A DNA stretch of 64,000 nucleotides from Spisula solida (Eukaryota > Mollusca > Bivalvia > Venerida > Mactridae). Of this stretch, positions 1 through 9,590 are shown piece after piece; the stretch's first letter is position 1; each line of letters opens with the position of its first letter. The DNA is taken from assembly GCA_947247005.1 (NCBI GenBank), contig OX365952.1, forward strand, positions 31,002,222 through 31,066,221, written 5' to 3'. Under the pieces are notes generated by a model. That model had not been told where the DNA came from. It did no database searches and saw only the letters and a program-made list of their open reading frames with translations. The position numbers and the translations under genes are program-made.

Positions 1-339
1 AAATAATAATTTAAGATATTATATACATAATATTTATTTACGTATATCAATATACATTGTAATTCTATTAGATCAACTATTCCAAGAATGAGTATAGATA
101 TATATAGTTATACCACTCATTCCAGTGCCAGGATCTCACTTAGTGTGAAAATGTAGTAGGTTTTTACCAAGTTTATCTTACATTGAAATAAATAGTTATG
201 TTAGTGCCAAAATTGTTTTTTTTGACAAATATGTTGTATACCAAGTACACCATGGTAATACACTATATAAGTTCCCTCTGAGGTTTTGTATTGTTTTCAC
301 GTTGCTATGAAGAAATTGAAAATCAACATAATACTCTGA
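1..339. other. AT-rich sequence, nothing recognised
   Basis: No open frame, hairpin or repeat of note was seen. This is presumably an intron of the TIR-like gene whose earlier exons lie left of the window. Confidence 0.4.
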
Positions 340-609
340 GTGACGGAACTAAGGATGCGTGATATCTCAGTGACGGAACTAAGGATACGTGATATCTCAG
401 TGACGGAACTAAGGATACGTGATATCTCAGTGACGGAACTAAGGATACATGATATCTCAGTGACGGAACTAAGGATACGTGATATCTCAGTGACGGAACT
501 AAGGATACATGATATCTCAGAGATGGAACTAAGGATACGTGCTATCTCAGTGACGGAACTAAGGATACGTGATATCTCAGTGATGGAACTAAGGATACGT
601 GATATCTCA
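340..609. repeat. 30-bp minisatellite, nine copies
   Basis: Nine head-to-tail units built on TGACGGAACTAAGGATACG followed by TGATATCTCAG, with single-base variants. Because 30 is divisible by three the array stays open in one frame and yields a repetitive peptide (TELRIRDISV). It has no flanking splice sites and is not treated as coding. Confidence 0.95.
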
Positions 610-704
610 GTTTCATCCCAGTGTTTCGTAGGTTTTCAGGTCCATCAAAGCATCATGAATGAAAGCTGTGTATCGGTATTACTACCGTGTACAATGTCTA
701 CTGT

Positions 705-1125
705 AATTATGCCTCCCATCTTTTATGAGGGGGTATATTGCTAAATGCACATGTCTGTCGGTCTGTCTGTCGGTCGTATAAAATGGTTTCCGATCAATAA
801 CTCCAGAACTCTTTGACCTAGGATCTTCAAACTTTACATGGAGGTTGGTCATCAATACGAGACGACCCCTATTGATTTTGGGGTCAGTAGGTCAAAGTCA
901 CTGTGACCTTTACCATTTCTGACTATTTAATTGGTTTCCGTTCAATAACTCGAGAACAATTTGACCTAGGATCTTCATACTTTACACGGAGGTTGGTCAT
1001 CAATAGTAGATGACCCCTATCGATTTTGAGGTCAGTAGGTCAAAGGTCAAGGTCACAGTTACATTTACCATCTCTGACTTTTGGGCTGCCATGGGGGCAT
1101 ACATGTTTTACAAACATCTCTTGTT
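705..1125 (-). mobile_element. Pearl-like (HINE-type) repeat, AACAAGAGATG family
   Basis: Read on the minus strand it starts AACAAGAGATGTTTG with TATGCCCCCAT close by, holds two diverged copies of a core (GACCTAGGATCTTCA, GGTCAGTAGGTCAAAG), then a GACC/GACA-rich microsatellite, and ends in ATGGGAGGCATAA, which inverts the 5' motif. Related copies lie at 43668-43910 and 13016-13305. The plan fits bivalve pearl/HINE elements; the assignment is inferred from structure alone. Confidence 0.65.
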
Positions 1126-1155
1126 ATTGTGTGATTTCTATATCTTGTATTTTAG

Positions 1156-1271
1156 ATACAGCTCCCAATATTTCACAATGGAAAGATGAAGATATAAAAC
1201 TTGTGGCCAGAAAAATCTCGGACAGAGTTACTGGACTGGGGATGATGTCTGTACCATCACTGATTAAAAGG
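1156..1271 (+). CDS. TIR-like gene, first visible exon
   Basis: Acceptor TGTATTTTAG before 1156 and donor AAAAGG|GTGAGA after 1271; enters in phase 1 and leaves in phase 0. It encodes DTAPNISQWKDEDIKLVARK and a stretch ending PSLIKR. No domain was recognised in this segment. Confidence 0.65.
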
Positions 1272-4200
1272 GTGAGAAATTACTCTAGTTGCCTAGCAAC
1301 ATGATTCCACTGATTAGTGCTCAATATAACTAACAATCATACTATTGATGTGGGGCATTACATACAAGACAATAGAAAATTGAACAAGGAAGGCAGCACT
1401 CAACTTAACCAGCTGAGCACAGAAAACATAAAAAGATCACATGCAACAATTACATGGCACAATGCCCAACACATTACTGAATTAGAAAATGAAATTTACC
1501 GCCAAAGCCCAAGTTTCAGCTATCAAAAAATCGAAAGTCTAAGTCATAGGAACAACAGAGAAACAAATCATGTACACTTCGTGCAGACTATACGTGTTGC
1601 TATGAATATTTGCTTGACAAAAATTACTACCAGGTAATAGTCAATATACACAGACCATATACATATCAGGCAGGGTCTTCAAAAGGATCTGTTTTCTATT
1701 CATTAGATTACTCTATCAATCATACTGAATTCACACACTCAAGGTTATGTCCCTTTTATTTCCAAAGCTTGCTCCCTCTGTCTGGAATTATAGCCCTTTG
1801 ATAAATTTTCTAATCTTCAGATGTGGGCTCTGACATAAGACAGGCATGTTTGGTAAAAGTTTAACATTCATGTTTTTCAGTCGACGATTGTGAAGAGTTG
1901 TGCGTTAGTTACAGAAGATAATATGCTGGCTGTGACATCAAACAGAGATGGGAAACCTTTAGTGATGATCTGTGTACACCCACTGCAGGAAACATTTGTA
2001 AGTTGTTAAGTTATTGTAAGAGCATGTGTAGTTGTTTCTTGAGTCTATTCCAGAAAGTGTGTTGTTCATTAAAGTCTGAGTACTACAAGATGACTTGGAT
2101 TGAGTATTCCACATGGTAGTTATATTGTATATTAAGTGGATGTTTCCGTATGTCAAAGGTAGTCATTTCTGAGTTTCAGACATTAGTTGTACAGAAGTAT
2201 TAGCAATTTCAGTAAAATTCAATGTTGGCAAAAATTTATGCTAGTAGATGAAATAAAAATGCAAGAGACTTAACATTGATTTCATTATTTCATATTCTAT
2301 TTGCTGTACTGCCAGGGACGCCATTCTTGATAAACTTCTGTGTGTTTGTTGACTACGCTGACATATATATATAGCAAAGAGTAACATCTTGTTCATGTGT
2401 CACAGGGCTACGAGTTACAACAAATGTTAGAGAAAGAAGATTATGAAGTTTGGTGTACAACACAGTTAGATAGAGAACATGTTGACCATATTGATGGACT
2501 AGCTAACAGCCAGGATGGTAGGTATCTGGTATCTGTACCATATTCAGCATTTACATATAAGTATTAAATGTCCTTTCTACAGATTAAAGTTTTCAAGCAG
2601 TACGAGTGGAAACATAGCCGTAGGCTTGGCTGTGGTCTAGTGGTGTTCAATAACCGGCTGTACTGTACACGAAAGAGAAAATACTTTCTTGTGGACAAAC
2701 AGATTGTAATATACTCAGTAAAAATTTCCCGAAGCCTCTTTGAGCGTTCCTGGTGAATAATTTGGGCTATTTCAAAGGGATTGCAAAAAATTGGGAGCCA
2801 TCGAGAGAAATTAAGTGTATTTCCACATAGCCAATGACTTTCTCAGTGGGACCTAGGCATAAGTGATTATGTTTGCAACATGAAAATATTTGGGAATTTA
2901 CAAAAGCATTTCGTCAAGTGTAAAATTTGGCCTACCAACAACACTCTGAATTCTACTTAGAAATAATAAAATACCTAATGTTTCAACACAACAAACTTCG
3001 GAATTGTAAATTCACTGACTTTCTTACCTGCAAAAATATCCACTGATTCAGTATTTATCTTCTATTTATGCAATTTTCTTTAATTGTTGTTTCAGATATT
3101 ACATATTCAGTATTAAACAATGGCTGTACAGTGGGTATGGCACCAGGTTGTCATGACGACAGTATATTACAGAATATTCAGTTATTTCAAGAGAAAGCAG
3201 ATGATGCCAGTGTTGTGTTGTTTGTACTGTCAGAGAATTTCTCTGGTTCTCGTGTCTGTCAACAACAGGTAAACTATCAACAAAATAATCAACAAAAAAT
3301 CAATAAAACAATCAACGAAAAATCAATAAAACAATCAACAAAAAATCAATAAAACAATCAATGAAAAATCAATAAAACAATCAACAAAAAATCAATAAAA
3401 CAATCAACAAAAAAATCAATAAAACAATCAATAAAGCATGCTGGTGTAACAATAGCTCTACCAGTATATTTAGATTTATGTTGGTTGTATGCGTCTGACT
3501 GAGACAGTACTAAGGGCACGGTCATTTGTTTTTCCCTGTCAGATTGCCAATGACCTCAGACTTTGAGGGAAGATAAAGTTGTGTGATACAAAGAATCCAG
3601 ATGAGATGCTCTAGCTCTTTGTAAACAGGCACTGTGGTTATGATTATAAACATGCTCGGTGTACAGTACTGATACATGCCAAACTACCTCTGGGACCGGG
3701 ACTGGGATACTAACCAGTTTACCTATAGTTTGGTGGGAAATACATGCCAGACTACCTCTGGGACCAGGACTGGAATACTAACCAGTTTACCTATAGTTTG
3801 GTGGGAAACACTTTCCAGACTTCCTCTGGGACCGGGACTGGGATACTAACCAGTTTACCTATAGTTTGGTGGAAAACACATGTCAGACTACCTCTGGGAC
3901 CGGGACTAGGATACTAACCAGTTTACCTATAGTTTGGTGGGAAACACTTTCCAGACTTCCTCTGGGACCGGGACTGGGATACTAACCAGTTTACCTATAG
4001 TTTGGTGGGAAACACATGTCAGACTACCTCTGGGACCGGGACTGGGATACTAACCAGTTTACCTATAGTTTGGTGGGAAACACTTGCCAGACTACCTCTG
4101 GGACCGGAACTGGGATACTAACCAGTTTACCTATAGTTTGGTGGGAAACACTTGCCAGACTACCTCTGGGACCGGAACTGGGATACTAACCAGTTTACCT

Positions 4201-5636
4201 ATAGTTTGGTGGGAAACACTTGCCAGACTACCTCTGGGACCGGAACTGGGATACTAACCAGTTTACCTATAGTTTGGTGGGAAACACATGTCAGACTACC
4301 TCTGGGAATGGGACTGAGATACTAACCAGTTTATTTATAGTTTGGTGGGAAACACGTGAAAAGCATTCCAGTAATGTCATTTTAACCAAGTGCCCCAGCT
4401 GAGTTTCAAACTTGGGACCTCGTGATTTGTAGTCAACAACATTACTTGACCTCCTTGTAACCCTTTCACCCACTGCACTATCCTAGAAATTTAAGCTTCA
4501 TTGAGTGAAGTTCAGTCATGTTATTGGTATTAAAAATTATACATAGCAAGATACAGTAAGATTGGAAAGACAAAAGTGCACCTTGCCATGACCATGATAG
4601 AGGTGTGGCCCTTTGATGAAATAAACACCATTTGTATTTTCCACTAAATGATATGTCTCTGTATGAAAAATCTTGCACTATTAGTAAAGTCACCATTTCC
4701 TACTATTCTAGGTGTTTTACTGTGAGCACAGAAAGCGTGTTGTACCCATACTGTATGAGGACTTCCAGATGCCACACTGGATGACAATGCTGGTTGGATC
4801 ACACGGATTTGAGGTGAGTGAGATGTCTTTCATGTTCTGTACAAACAACTAAATTACTGTACTTCTTTTTAATATGAAGCCAAGTGTGTTTTAAAATGTA
4901 CATACAAAATATATTAAATAATTCCAGGATGAACTAAAAGTCTTCATTGAACTGTCGTGAATTCCTTATTGATGAAAAGTGTATTCACTTTGAAGTTGAT
5001 TAATTAAAACTGATCAGTTTAGTTTATTGTTATACAACCTGGCCGAAGATTATAAAATTTTGTCTAAGGCAGTCAGATAGTTTTATGTTTCATATATCTT
5101 AACAGATGAGAAAAGATGAAGATTTTATCAAAATTCTATCGAGACGTGTAAAAGCTGCCGTTGTTCCCAACCTGTCGTCAAGTTACAGCAGCATTTCACC
5201 TGGCAAGTTAACACCATCTCCTGGCAACAAGACCAACAGGATATCTACATCTGTAAAAATGACGTCAGTCAATAAGATGCCTACATCTGTCAACAAGACA
5301 TCTACATCTGTCAAAAAGACGTCTGCATCAGTCAACAAGAAGCCTACATCAAATAGCTCCAAGTTATCTGTAGTCAATCAGAATTCGGGACAATTTATAC
5401 CAAGTGATCAATCTGATGAGTCAAACAAACCATTGGAGGGAGAGATGTTGGTGGCTTACCCGCTAAAAAATACTCCTATTCAAATAATGGAGATTACTTT
5501 GACTGGTTCACAAGTTTCATCTAAGCCAGATGGTGATCAAAGGAGAGGCAGTCAGTCTGTTAAAAGTGTAGACAATACTGATGTGAGACCCAACCTGTCA
5601 AAAATGAAGACACTCATTCTGTCACCAGACCACTAG
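1156..5636 (+). CDS. TIR-like domain protein, 3' part of gene (six exons)
   Basis: Joined exons 1156-1271, 1881-1997, 2406-2517, 3096-3268, 4712-4813 and 5106-5636 give about 383 residues in one frame; every junction is GT-AG and the phases agree. The core reads like a TIR fold: strand A in KPLVMICVHPL, helix A in GYELQQMLEKEDYEVW, a later strand ADDASVVLFVLSENF, then SRVCQQQVFYCEHRKRVVPI and MPHWMTMLVG. TIR domains act in innate immune signalling or as NAD hydrolases. At the place where enzymatic TIRs have the catalytic Glu (C-x-x-E) this protein has Gln (CQQQ), so an adaptor role is more likely if the alignment is right. The last exon adds a Ser/Thr/Lys-rich tail with short repeats. The first visible exon starts in phase 1, so the gene begins outside the window. 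The family call rests on motif spacing only. Confidence 0.6.
1881..1997 (+). CDS. TIR-like gene, exon with strand A
   Basis: Acceptor TGTTTTTCAG, donor TTT|GTAAGT, exactly 39 codons in phase 0. It encodes STIVKSCALVTEDNML and then KPLVMICVHPLQETF, the hydrophobic first strand of the TIR-like fold. Confidence 0.75.
2406..2517 (+). CDS. TIR-like gene, exon with helix A
   Basis: Acceptor GTGTCACAG, donor GATG|GTAGGT; 112 bases, phase 0 to phase 1. It encodes GYELQQMLEKEDYEVWCTT and ends DGLANSQD. The YEVW segment matches the second strand of TIR domains. Confidence 0.75.
3096..3268 (+). CDS. TIR-like gene, core TIR exon
   Basis: Acceptor TGTTTCAG, donor CAACAACAG|GTAAAC; 173 bases, phase 1 to phase 0. 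It encodes ILQNIQLFQEKADDASVVLF and VLSENFSGSRVCQQQ. The last codon, CAG (Gln), stands where C-x-x-E enzymes have Glu. A simple AT-rich array starts a few bases after the donor. Confidence 0.8.
3276..3440. repeat. About 23-bp array next to a splice donor
   Basis: Tandem units of AATCAACAAAAAATCAATAA type begin about eight bases downstream of the donor at 3269. The exon end (GTCAACAACAG) resembles the unit, so the array may have been seeded from the exon-intron border. Confidence 0.85.
3490..4455 (-). mobile_element. tRNA-derived SINE copy with expanded middle
   Basis: On the minus strand, a tRNA-like 5' part (GTTGACTACAAATCACGAGG, then AAGTTTGAAACTC in the B-box place) is followed by TTTCCCACC, AACTGGTTAG and CAGAGGTAGTCT, then CTGGATTCTTTGTATCAC and GACCGTGCC. 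The same landmarks in the same order occur in the SINE at 61633-61975. This copy is about three times longer because a 68-bp internal segment is amplified. Confidence 0.75.
3676..4356. repeat. 68-bp minisatellite derived from SINE interior, about ten copies
   Basis: Units read CTACCTCTGGGACCGGGACT, then GGGATACTAACCAGTTTACC and TATAGTTTGGTGGGAAACAC. Each is the reverse complement of the SINE segment between TTTCCCA and GAGGTAGTCT. Copies differ by a few bases. Confidence 0.9.
4712..4813 (+). CDS. TIR-like gene, exon with late TIR motifs
   Basis: Acceptor TACTATTCTAG, donor GAG|GTGAGT; exactly 34 codons in phase 0. It encodes VFYCEHRKRVVPILYEDFQ and MPHWMTMLVGSHGFE, matching the VVPI(I/L) strand and the W(L)..(I/L)(V/I)G end of many TIR domains. 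Confidence 0.75.
5106..5636 (+). CDS. TIR-like gene, terminal exon with Ser/Thr/Lys-rich tail
   Basis: Acceptor ATATCTTAACAG, then 177 codons ending in TAG at 5634. The first residues (MRKDEDFIKILSRRVKAAVV) close the TIR-like domain. The tail carries short repeats of TSVNK type over 5245-5350, likely disordered, and ends KTLILSPDH. The reverse strand over the repeats is also open but has no independent support. Confidence 0.75.
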   Translation: MRKDEDFIKILSRRVKAAVVPNLSSSYSSISPGKLTPSPGNKTNRISTSVKMTSVNKMPTSVNKTSTSVKKTSASVNKKPTSNSSKLSVVNQNSGQFIPSDQSDESNKPLEGEMLVAYPLKNTPIQIMEITLTGSQVSSKPDGDQRRGSQSVKSVDNTDVRPNLSKMKTLILSPDH

Positions 5637-5682
5637 TGAATGTACCCTCTACAGATATAAAGTGCTCCCCCACTTCCTCTTT

Positions 5683-5925
5683 CGGGTACTGTTTTATCAA
5701 AGCACTTACAAACATCTTCAAGTTACGCTCAAATTTAAATTCTTTATAACTATTTAGCAACCACAAATTGGTGACGGATATGGTTTGTAGGGGTTCAGTA
5801 ACTGAATCATTATTAGTATTTCGGCTCCATTTACCACATTTTATTATTGCAAACAATTGCTGAGGAATTTAAATTTGATCGTAAGTTTACGATTTCCGTA
5901 AATGCTTTGATAAAACATTACCCTG
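5683..5925. mobile_element. Inverted-repeat element (hairpin MITE)
   Basis: Left arm GGGTACTGTTTTATCAAAGC and onward to TCAAATTTAAATTC is mirrored at 5866-5921 (GAATTTAAATTTGATC to GCTTTGATAAAACATTACCC), giving arms of about 57 bp around a 125-bp loop. The left end of another copy appears at the right edge of the window (63963-64000). It lies about 50 bp after the TIR-like gene stop codon, so it may be in the 3' UTR. Confidence 0.75.
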
Positions 5926-6940
5926 GTGACCCAAAGTATGTGTGGTTATTTCACAAAGTAATAAGTTCATTAGGACAAAAATGTATTGTTCTTTTCACTT
6001 CTTTTCAACTTTATACTGTTCTATTCAAAATGGCTGCCATGTAATGTCAGTTTGTAGAAGTCATTTTGAAAAAGGCTGTAAGGCCGAAACCTTCAAAAAA
6101 ATACTAAAACATTTTAATGGTTTTTACACTGAAAAATTACCTATGGAATAAACTGAGAGTCACAACTTTATACACCGAGTACATAACGAAACACACTTGC
6201 TACAATTTCTGCATAGGGTTACATGTTAAATCAGTCATTTTGGTCAGTCTGCCATTTTGTTCCTGTAATACATCATAAGTATGTAACTTAAAGTCATTTT
6301 GGTGTCTAGTGGTTCCCAGGTATTTTTGCTTTAGTTCTTAAACTGTATTACATGTGATTCTGATTTGAAGGTTTCAAATGCAAGTTGTTAAAATAACATT
6401 TTCGGCAAAATTAATGTATTCAGCAAATACTTCCTAGAATTCTGGCTGAAAAGGTAAAGTTTTTAAACAGACTATCGAAACAACTGTAATGTGTTAACAA
6501 TCATAACACACCAAACTCATTGTTCTGTGTGGCCTTTGGAAAAGATTTGTGTTTGTTTATGTACTCAGTGTATGTTTATATTTGCTCAATATGGAGCTTA
6601 ATCAAAAATTGTTTCATGACAGACATTAATTTGTTGTTTGATAAATGCTTTACTGAACAACAGTCACCTGCAACCTATCTTGTATTAAAGTGCAGACCCT
6701 TCCCTGGAGATGTTTAAAGGCACTGGGGGGGCAATGCTAGGATATCAACCAGAAGAGCTTAAAAGTTTTCTGAGAGAGAAAACTGCATGGTTATCCTTAA
6801 TTTACAGGCTAATTTGGGCATTTTTTCACTCAATACAAGCCATAGTCACTCAAATAACAAAACCAAAAATACAAACACCCATGGAAGTACTGAAACTGAG
6901 TGAGCATTTAGCATGTTGATTCAGTTTTATCAATAATTTG
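5926..6940. other. Intergenic, candidate polyadenylation signal only
   Basis: An AATAAA at 6147-6152 could serve the TIR-like gene. Otherwise nothing recognisable was seen. Confidence 0.3.
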
Positions 6941-7140
6941 CTGGCTTAGAAAAAAGGTTGCTAGTGCAAAAATACCATTTTGAGAAAACAAAAAATAAGC
7001 TGTCTGAAAACTGCTCTTTACTTAAGGAAAAACAACCTTTTTCTTCTTTAGTTTGGTCAACATGACCTTCCGATTTTGATAAAAAAAGGTTCATAAGATG
7101 CACCTTGCAGTGCAGATTTTAAGTATGTATGGGTCTTAAA
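6941..7140 (+). mobile_element. MITE, CTGGCTTAGAA family, degraded copy
   Basis: Shares CTGGCTTAGAA, TTTTGAGAAAAC, GTTTGGTCAACATGACC and TGCAGATTTTAAGTATG in order with the better preserved copy at 9155-9403. The right terminal inverted repeat is lost. Confidence 0.6.
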
Positions 7141-7164
7141 CAGTCCAAGTGCTACTTTTCTTAG

Positions 7165-7262
7165 TCAGCGATTTGTTATAAATTGTATTTGAACCCTCAC
7201 CTGGTGGGTAGGATTCGAACACACGACCCCAATCGCGACAGGGCCTAGCACTGAAGTGACCT
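7165..7262 (-). repeat. tRNA-like sequence (SINE head)
   Basis: On the minus strand, CACTTCAGTGCTAGG sits in the A-box place and GTGTTCGAATCC is a good B box. No closed cloverleaf can be drawn, so it is a tRNA-derived repeat and not a tRNA gene. Confidence 0.55.
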
Positions 7263-7373
7263 CGTCCATACTGTGCTATTATACATGTGTTTAAGTTTAT
7301 ATATGCATATTGGTTGTTATATCTGTGTGCCATGACTACATTCCATATTGATAGAATCACTAGGTGCTATTGT

Positions 7374-7817
7374 TAGTCCCCTACCGGTTTTTGTTCGGAG
7401 GGGACTATAGGTTTGCCCTCCGTCCGTCAGTCAGTCCGTACGCGCCCACTTGACGTTGTGAGGTGTGGAACAATAGGCTATATTTAGATTCTATTCATTC
7501 CGTTGCTTACGGGGTGCAAAATGTTACTTATTGGGTTTTACAAACAAAAGAAAGAACAAAAGAAAACCCCACAACGTCAAGTCAGTGAGTCTGTCCGTCA
7601 AAAAATCTGGATCCTGACATAACTAAACAGTTTCCAAGCTAGGTTTATGAAACTTGGTATGTGGATAGGGGGCAAAAAGGGGATAATGCAAGTCCAAAAA
7701 TACATGTATTTTGATTCCGACTAAAATTGTGGTTGCTTTGGCAACAGAAACATTGAAAATGGCTTAAAACCGGTAGGGGACTTTTGTATTGCCTGCAATT
7801 CTCAATGACTTGTTCAG
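7374..7817. mobile_element. Inverted-repeat element, AGTCCCCTACCGG family, copy 1
   Basis: AGTCCCCTACCGGTTTT at the left is inverted as AAAACCGGTAGGGGACT near 7766-7782. Internal TCCAAGCTAGGTTTATGAAA and TATGTGGATAGGGGGCAA are shared with the copy at 13673-13920. Similarity continues past the right arm (TTGCCTGCAATTCTCAATG), so the repeat is larger than the palindromic core. It carries a nested insert at 7449-7582. Confidence 0.75.
7449..7582. mobile_element. Small MITE nested in the AGTCCCC element
   Basis: ACTTGACGTTGT at 7449 is repeated inverted as ACAACGTCAAGT at 7571, enclosing about 110 bp. The sibling element at 13673 has no counterpart of this segment, which supports a secondary insertion. 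Confidence 0.6.
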
Positions 7818-7934
7818 TATATGTAATGTGTTACTTGTATTCTTTGTTACCTGCTATATATTTTTTTCTTTTGTACCATTTTCTACAATATGTCTCCAAT
7901 ATTTTTTTTATCAATATCTTAAAGAAAGTTAATG

Positions 7935-8113
7935 TACAGTACAACCTCTCCAGAGTGGCCCTCTTGTTGAGCTACAACCTCTCTAAGAACACCTTCAAAA
8001 TTTCACTCAGTTGATATTTACTATTGATAAAACCTCTGTAGAGCAACAACTTCTAAACAGCACTCGATATTTGCATCTCCCACAGGGTGTTGCTCTACAG
8101 AGGTTTTACTGTA
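7935..8113. mobile_element. MITE, TACAGTRCAACCTCT family, copy 1
   Basis: TACAGTACAACCTCT at the left end and AGAGGTTTTACTGTA at the right end are inverted repeats; AGGGTGTTGCTCTAC is internal. A second copy lies at 59249-59407. Confidence 0.75.
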
Positions 8114-8252
8114 TTATAACTTGTTGGGTAAATGATGATTACACTTTAGATCTTCCTTTGTTGAGTAAATGGTGACATTTCAGATCTTCCACTGTTACAT
8201 TCTGTTGTTGTTCTAACAGATTCTTTATAGCTCATCTGATAGGGCCAATGAC

Positions 8253-8927
8253 TTTTTGGCTCACCTGTCACAAAGTGACAGGATGAGCTTTTGTGATCAC
8301 TCTTTGTACGTCGCACATCCGTTGTCCGTTCACATTTTCTGGTGAAACTTGGTCAGTATGTTTGACTCTATGAAATATAGGTCAAGTTCGAAACTGGGTC
8401 TTGGGGGGTCAAAAACAGGTCACTAGGTCAAATCTTAAAAAGCTTGTAAACACATTAGATGGCACAATTATGGCCAATTCTTCATGAAATTTGGTCAGAA
8501 TGTTTTTCTCTATGAAATCTAGGTCAAGTTCGAAACTGGGTCATGTGGGGTAAAAAACTAGGTCACTAGATCAAACCTTAGAAAAAACTTGTAATCACAT
8601 AAGAAGACACTGTTATAGTCCAATCTTCATGAAATTTAGTCAGAATGTGTGTCTCATTAGACATTGTGTAGTTATTAGAGGTCACAATTTTGGCCTAATA
8701 TTTATGAAACTTGATCACAATGGTCATCACCACAAAATCTAAGTTAATTCGAAACTGGGTCATCTGGGGTAAAAAACTAGGTCAAATCATGAAAGCTTGT
8801 AATAAAGGCTGAATTTTCCTGAATCTTATTCATAAAATGTTAATGATTACTAAGGTCACCATAGGGGCTTGTATGCTTTTCTATGACAGGTGAGCGACCT
8901 AGGGCCAAAAGAGCCCTCTCTCTTGTT
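8253..8927 (-). mobile_element. Pearl-like repeat, CTCACCTGTC family, copy 2
   Basis: Read on the minus strand it begins AACAAGAGAGAGGGC with CCCTAGGTCGCTCACCTGTC and ends with the hairpin TGTCACTTTGTGACA followed by GGTGAGCCAAAAAG. The interior holds three diverged repeats around GAAACTGGGTCA. It is the same family as 45108-47624. Confidence 0.75.
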
Positions 8928-9154
8928 GTTTATTCTCTTATTTTTGTTTTATATAACTTTATGAATGTCTTTATTCAATAACCGTCCATCTTTTGATGTC
9001 TGTTAGTGAGGCACTATCTGTGTGTATGTCTGTATGTTTAATAAATGCAATCCGGAATTCACAAGATTTTGGTTTTCCTCTACTTTACATAATGTTGACC
9101 TTAATTAATCCTTTGCTAATGCTATTGTGATTTTGTGATTGGTCATATAATTCC

Positions 9155-9403
9155 CTGGCTTAGAATTAGAAGGTTGTAAGTACGAAATCAATATTTTGAG
9201 AAAACCAGAAAAAACTGCCTGAAAACTACTCCTTACTTAATATGGAAAAACAAGCTTTTTAAACTTCAGTTTGGTCAACATGACCACTTTTGATTTTCAT
9301 GAAAATATGCGCATAAGAAGCGCCTTGAGATGCAGATTTCAAATATGCATGAGTCTTATAAGGTTGTGAGTAGTACTTACCACCTTCTAATTCTAAGTCA
9401 GTG
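9155..9403. mobile_element. MITE, CTTAGAATTAGAAGGT family, best copy
   Basis: CTTAGAATTAGAAGGTTGTA at the left is matched by ACCTTCTAATTCTAAG at the right. Related copies are at 6941-7140 (same strand) and 44265-44425 (opposite strand). No coding capacity. Confidence 0.75.
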
Positions 9404-9590
9404 AAATATGAATATTTATTGAATGAAAACGTGAATAACTGTAATAGTTATTTGTATTGCAGGATTAGCGTGGACAACCCTGATTTCATTGAATTCCGGA
9501 GTAAATCTATTATTTGTCTAACTGGAAGGTACCTTACTGATGTTTGCTTACTGTGAGGAGTTTGGATTTATTAATCATTCATACTTCTTA

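Noticed and set aside
340..744. 134-codon open frame with TELRIRDISV repeats
   Set aside because: It is the translation of a 30-bp minisatellite; no splice sites or non-repeat coding content support a protein.
5183..5377. Reverse-strand frame rich in LLTDVD repeats
   Set aside because: Shadow of the Ser/Thr/Lys repeats in the last exon of the TIR-like gene.
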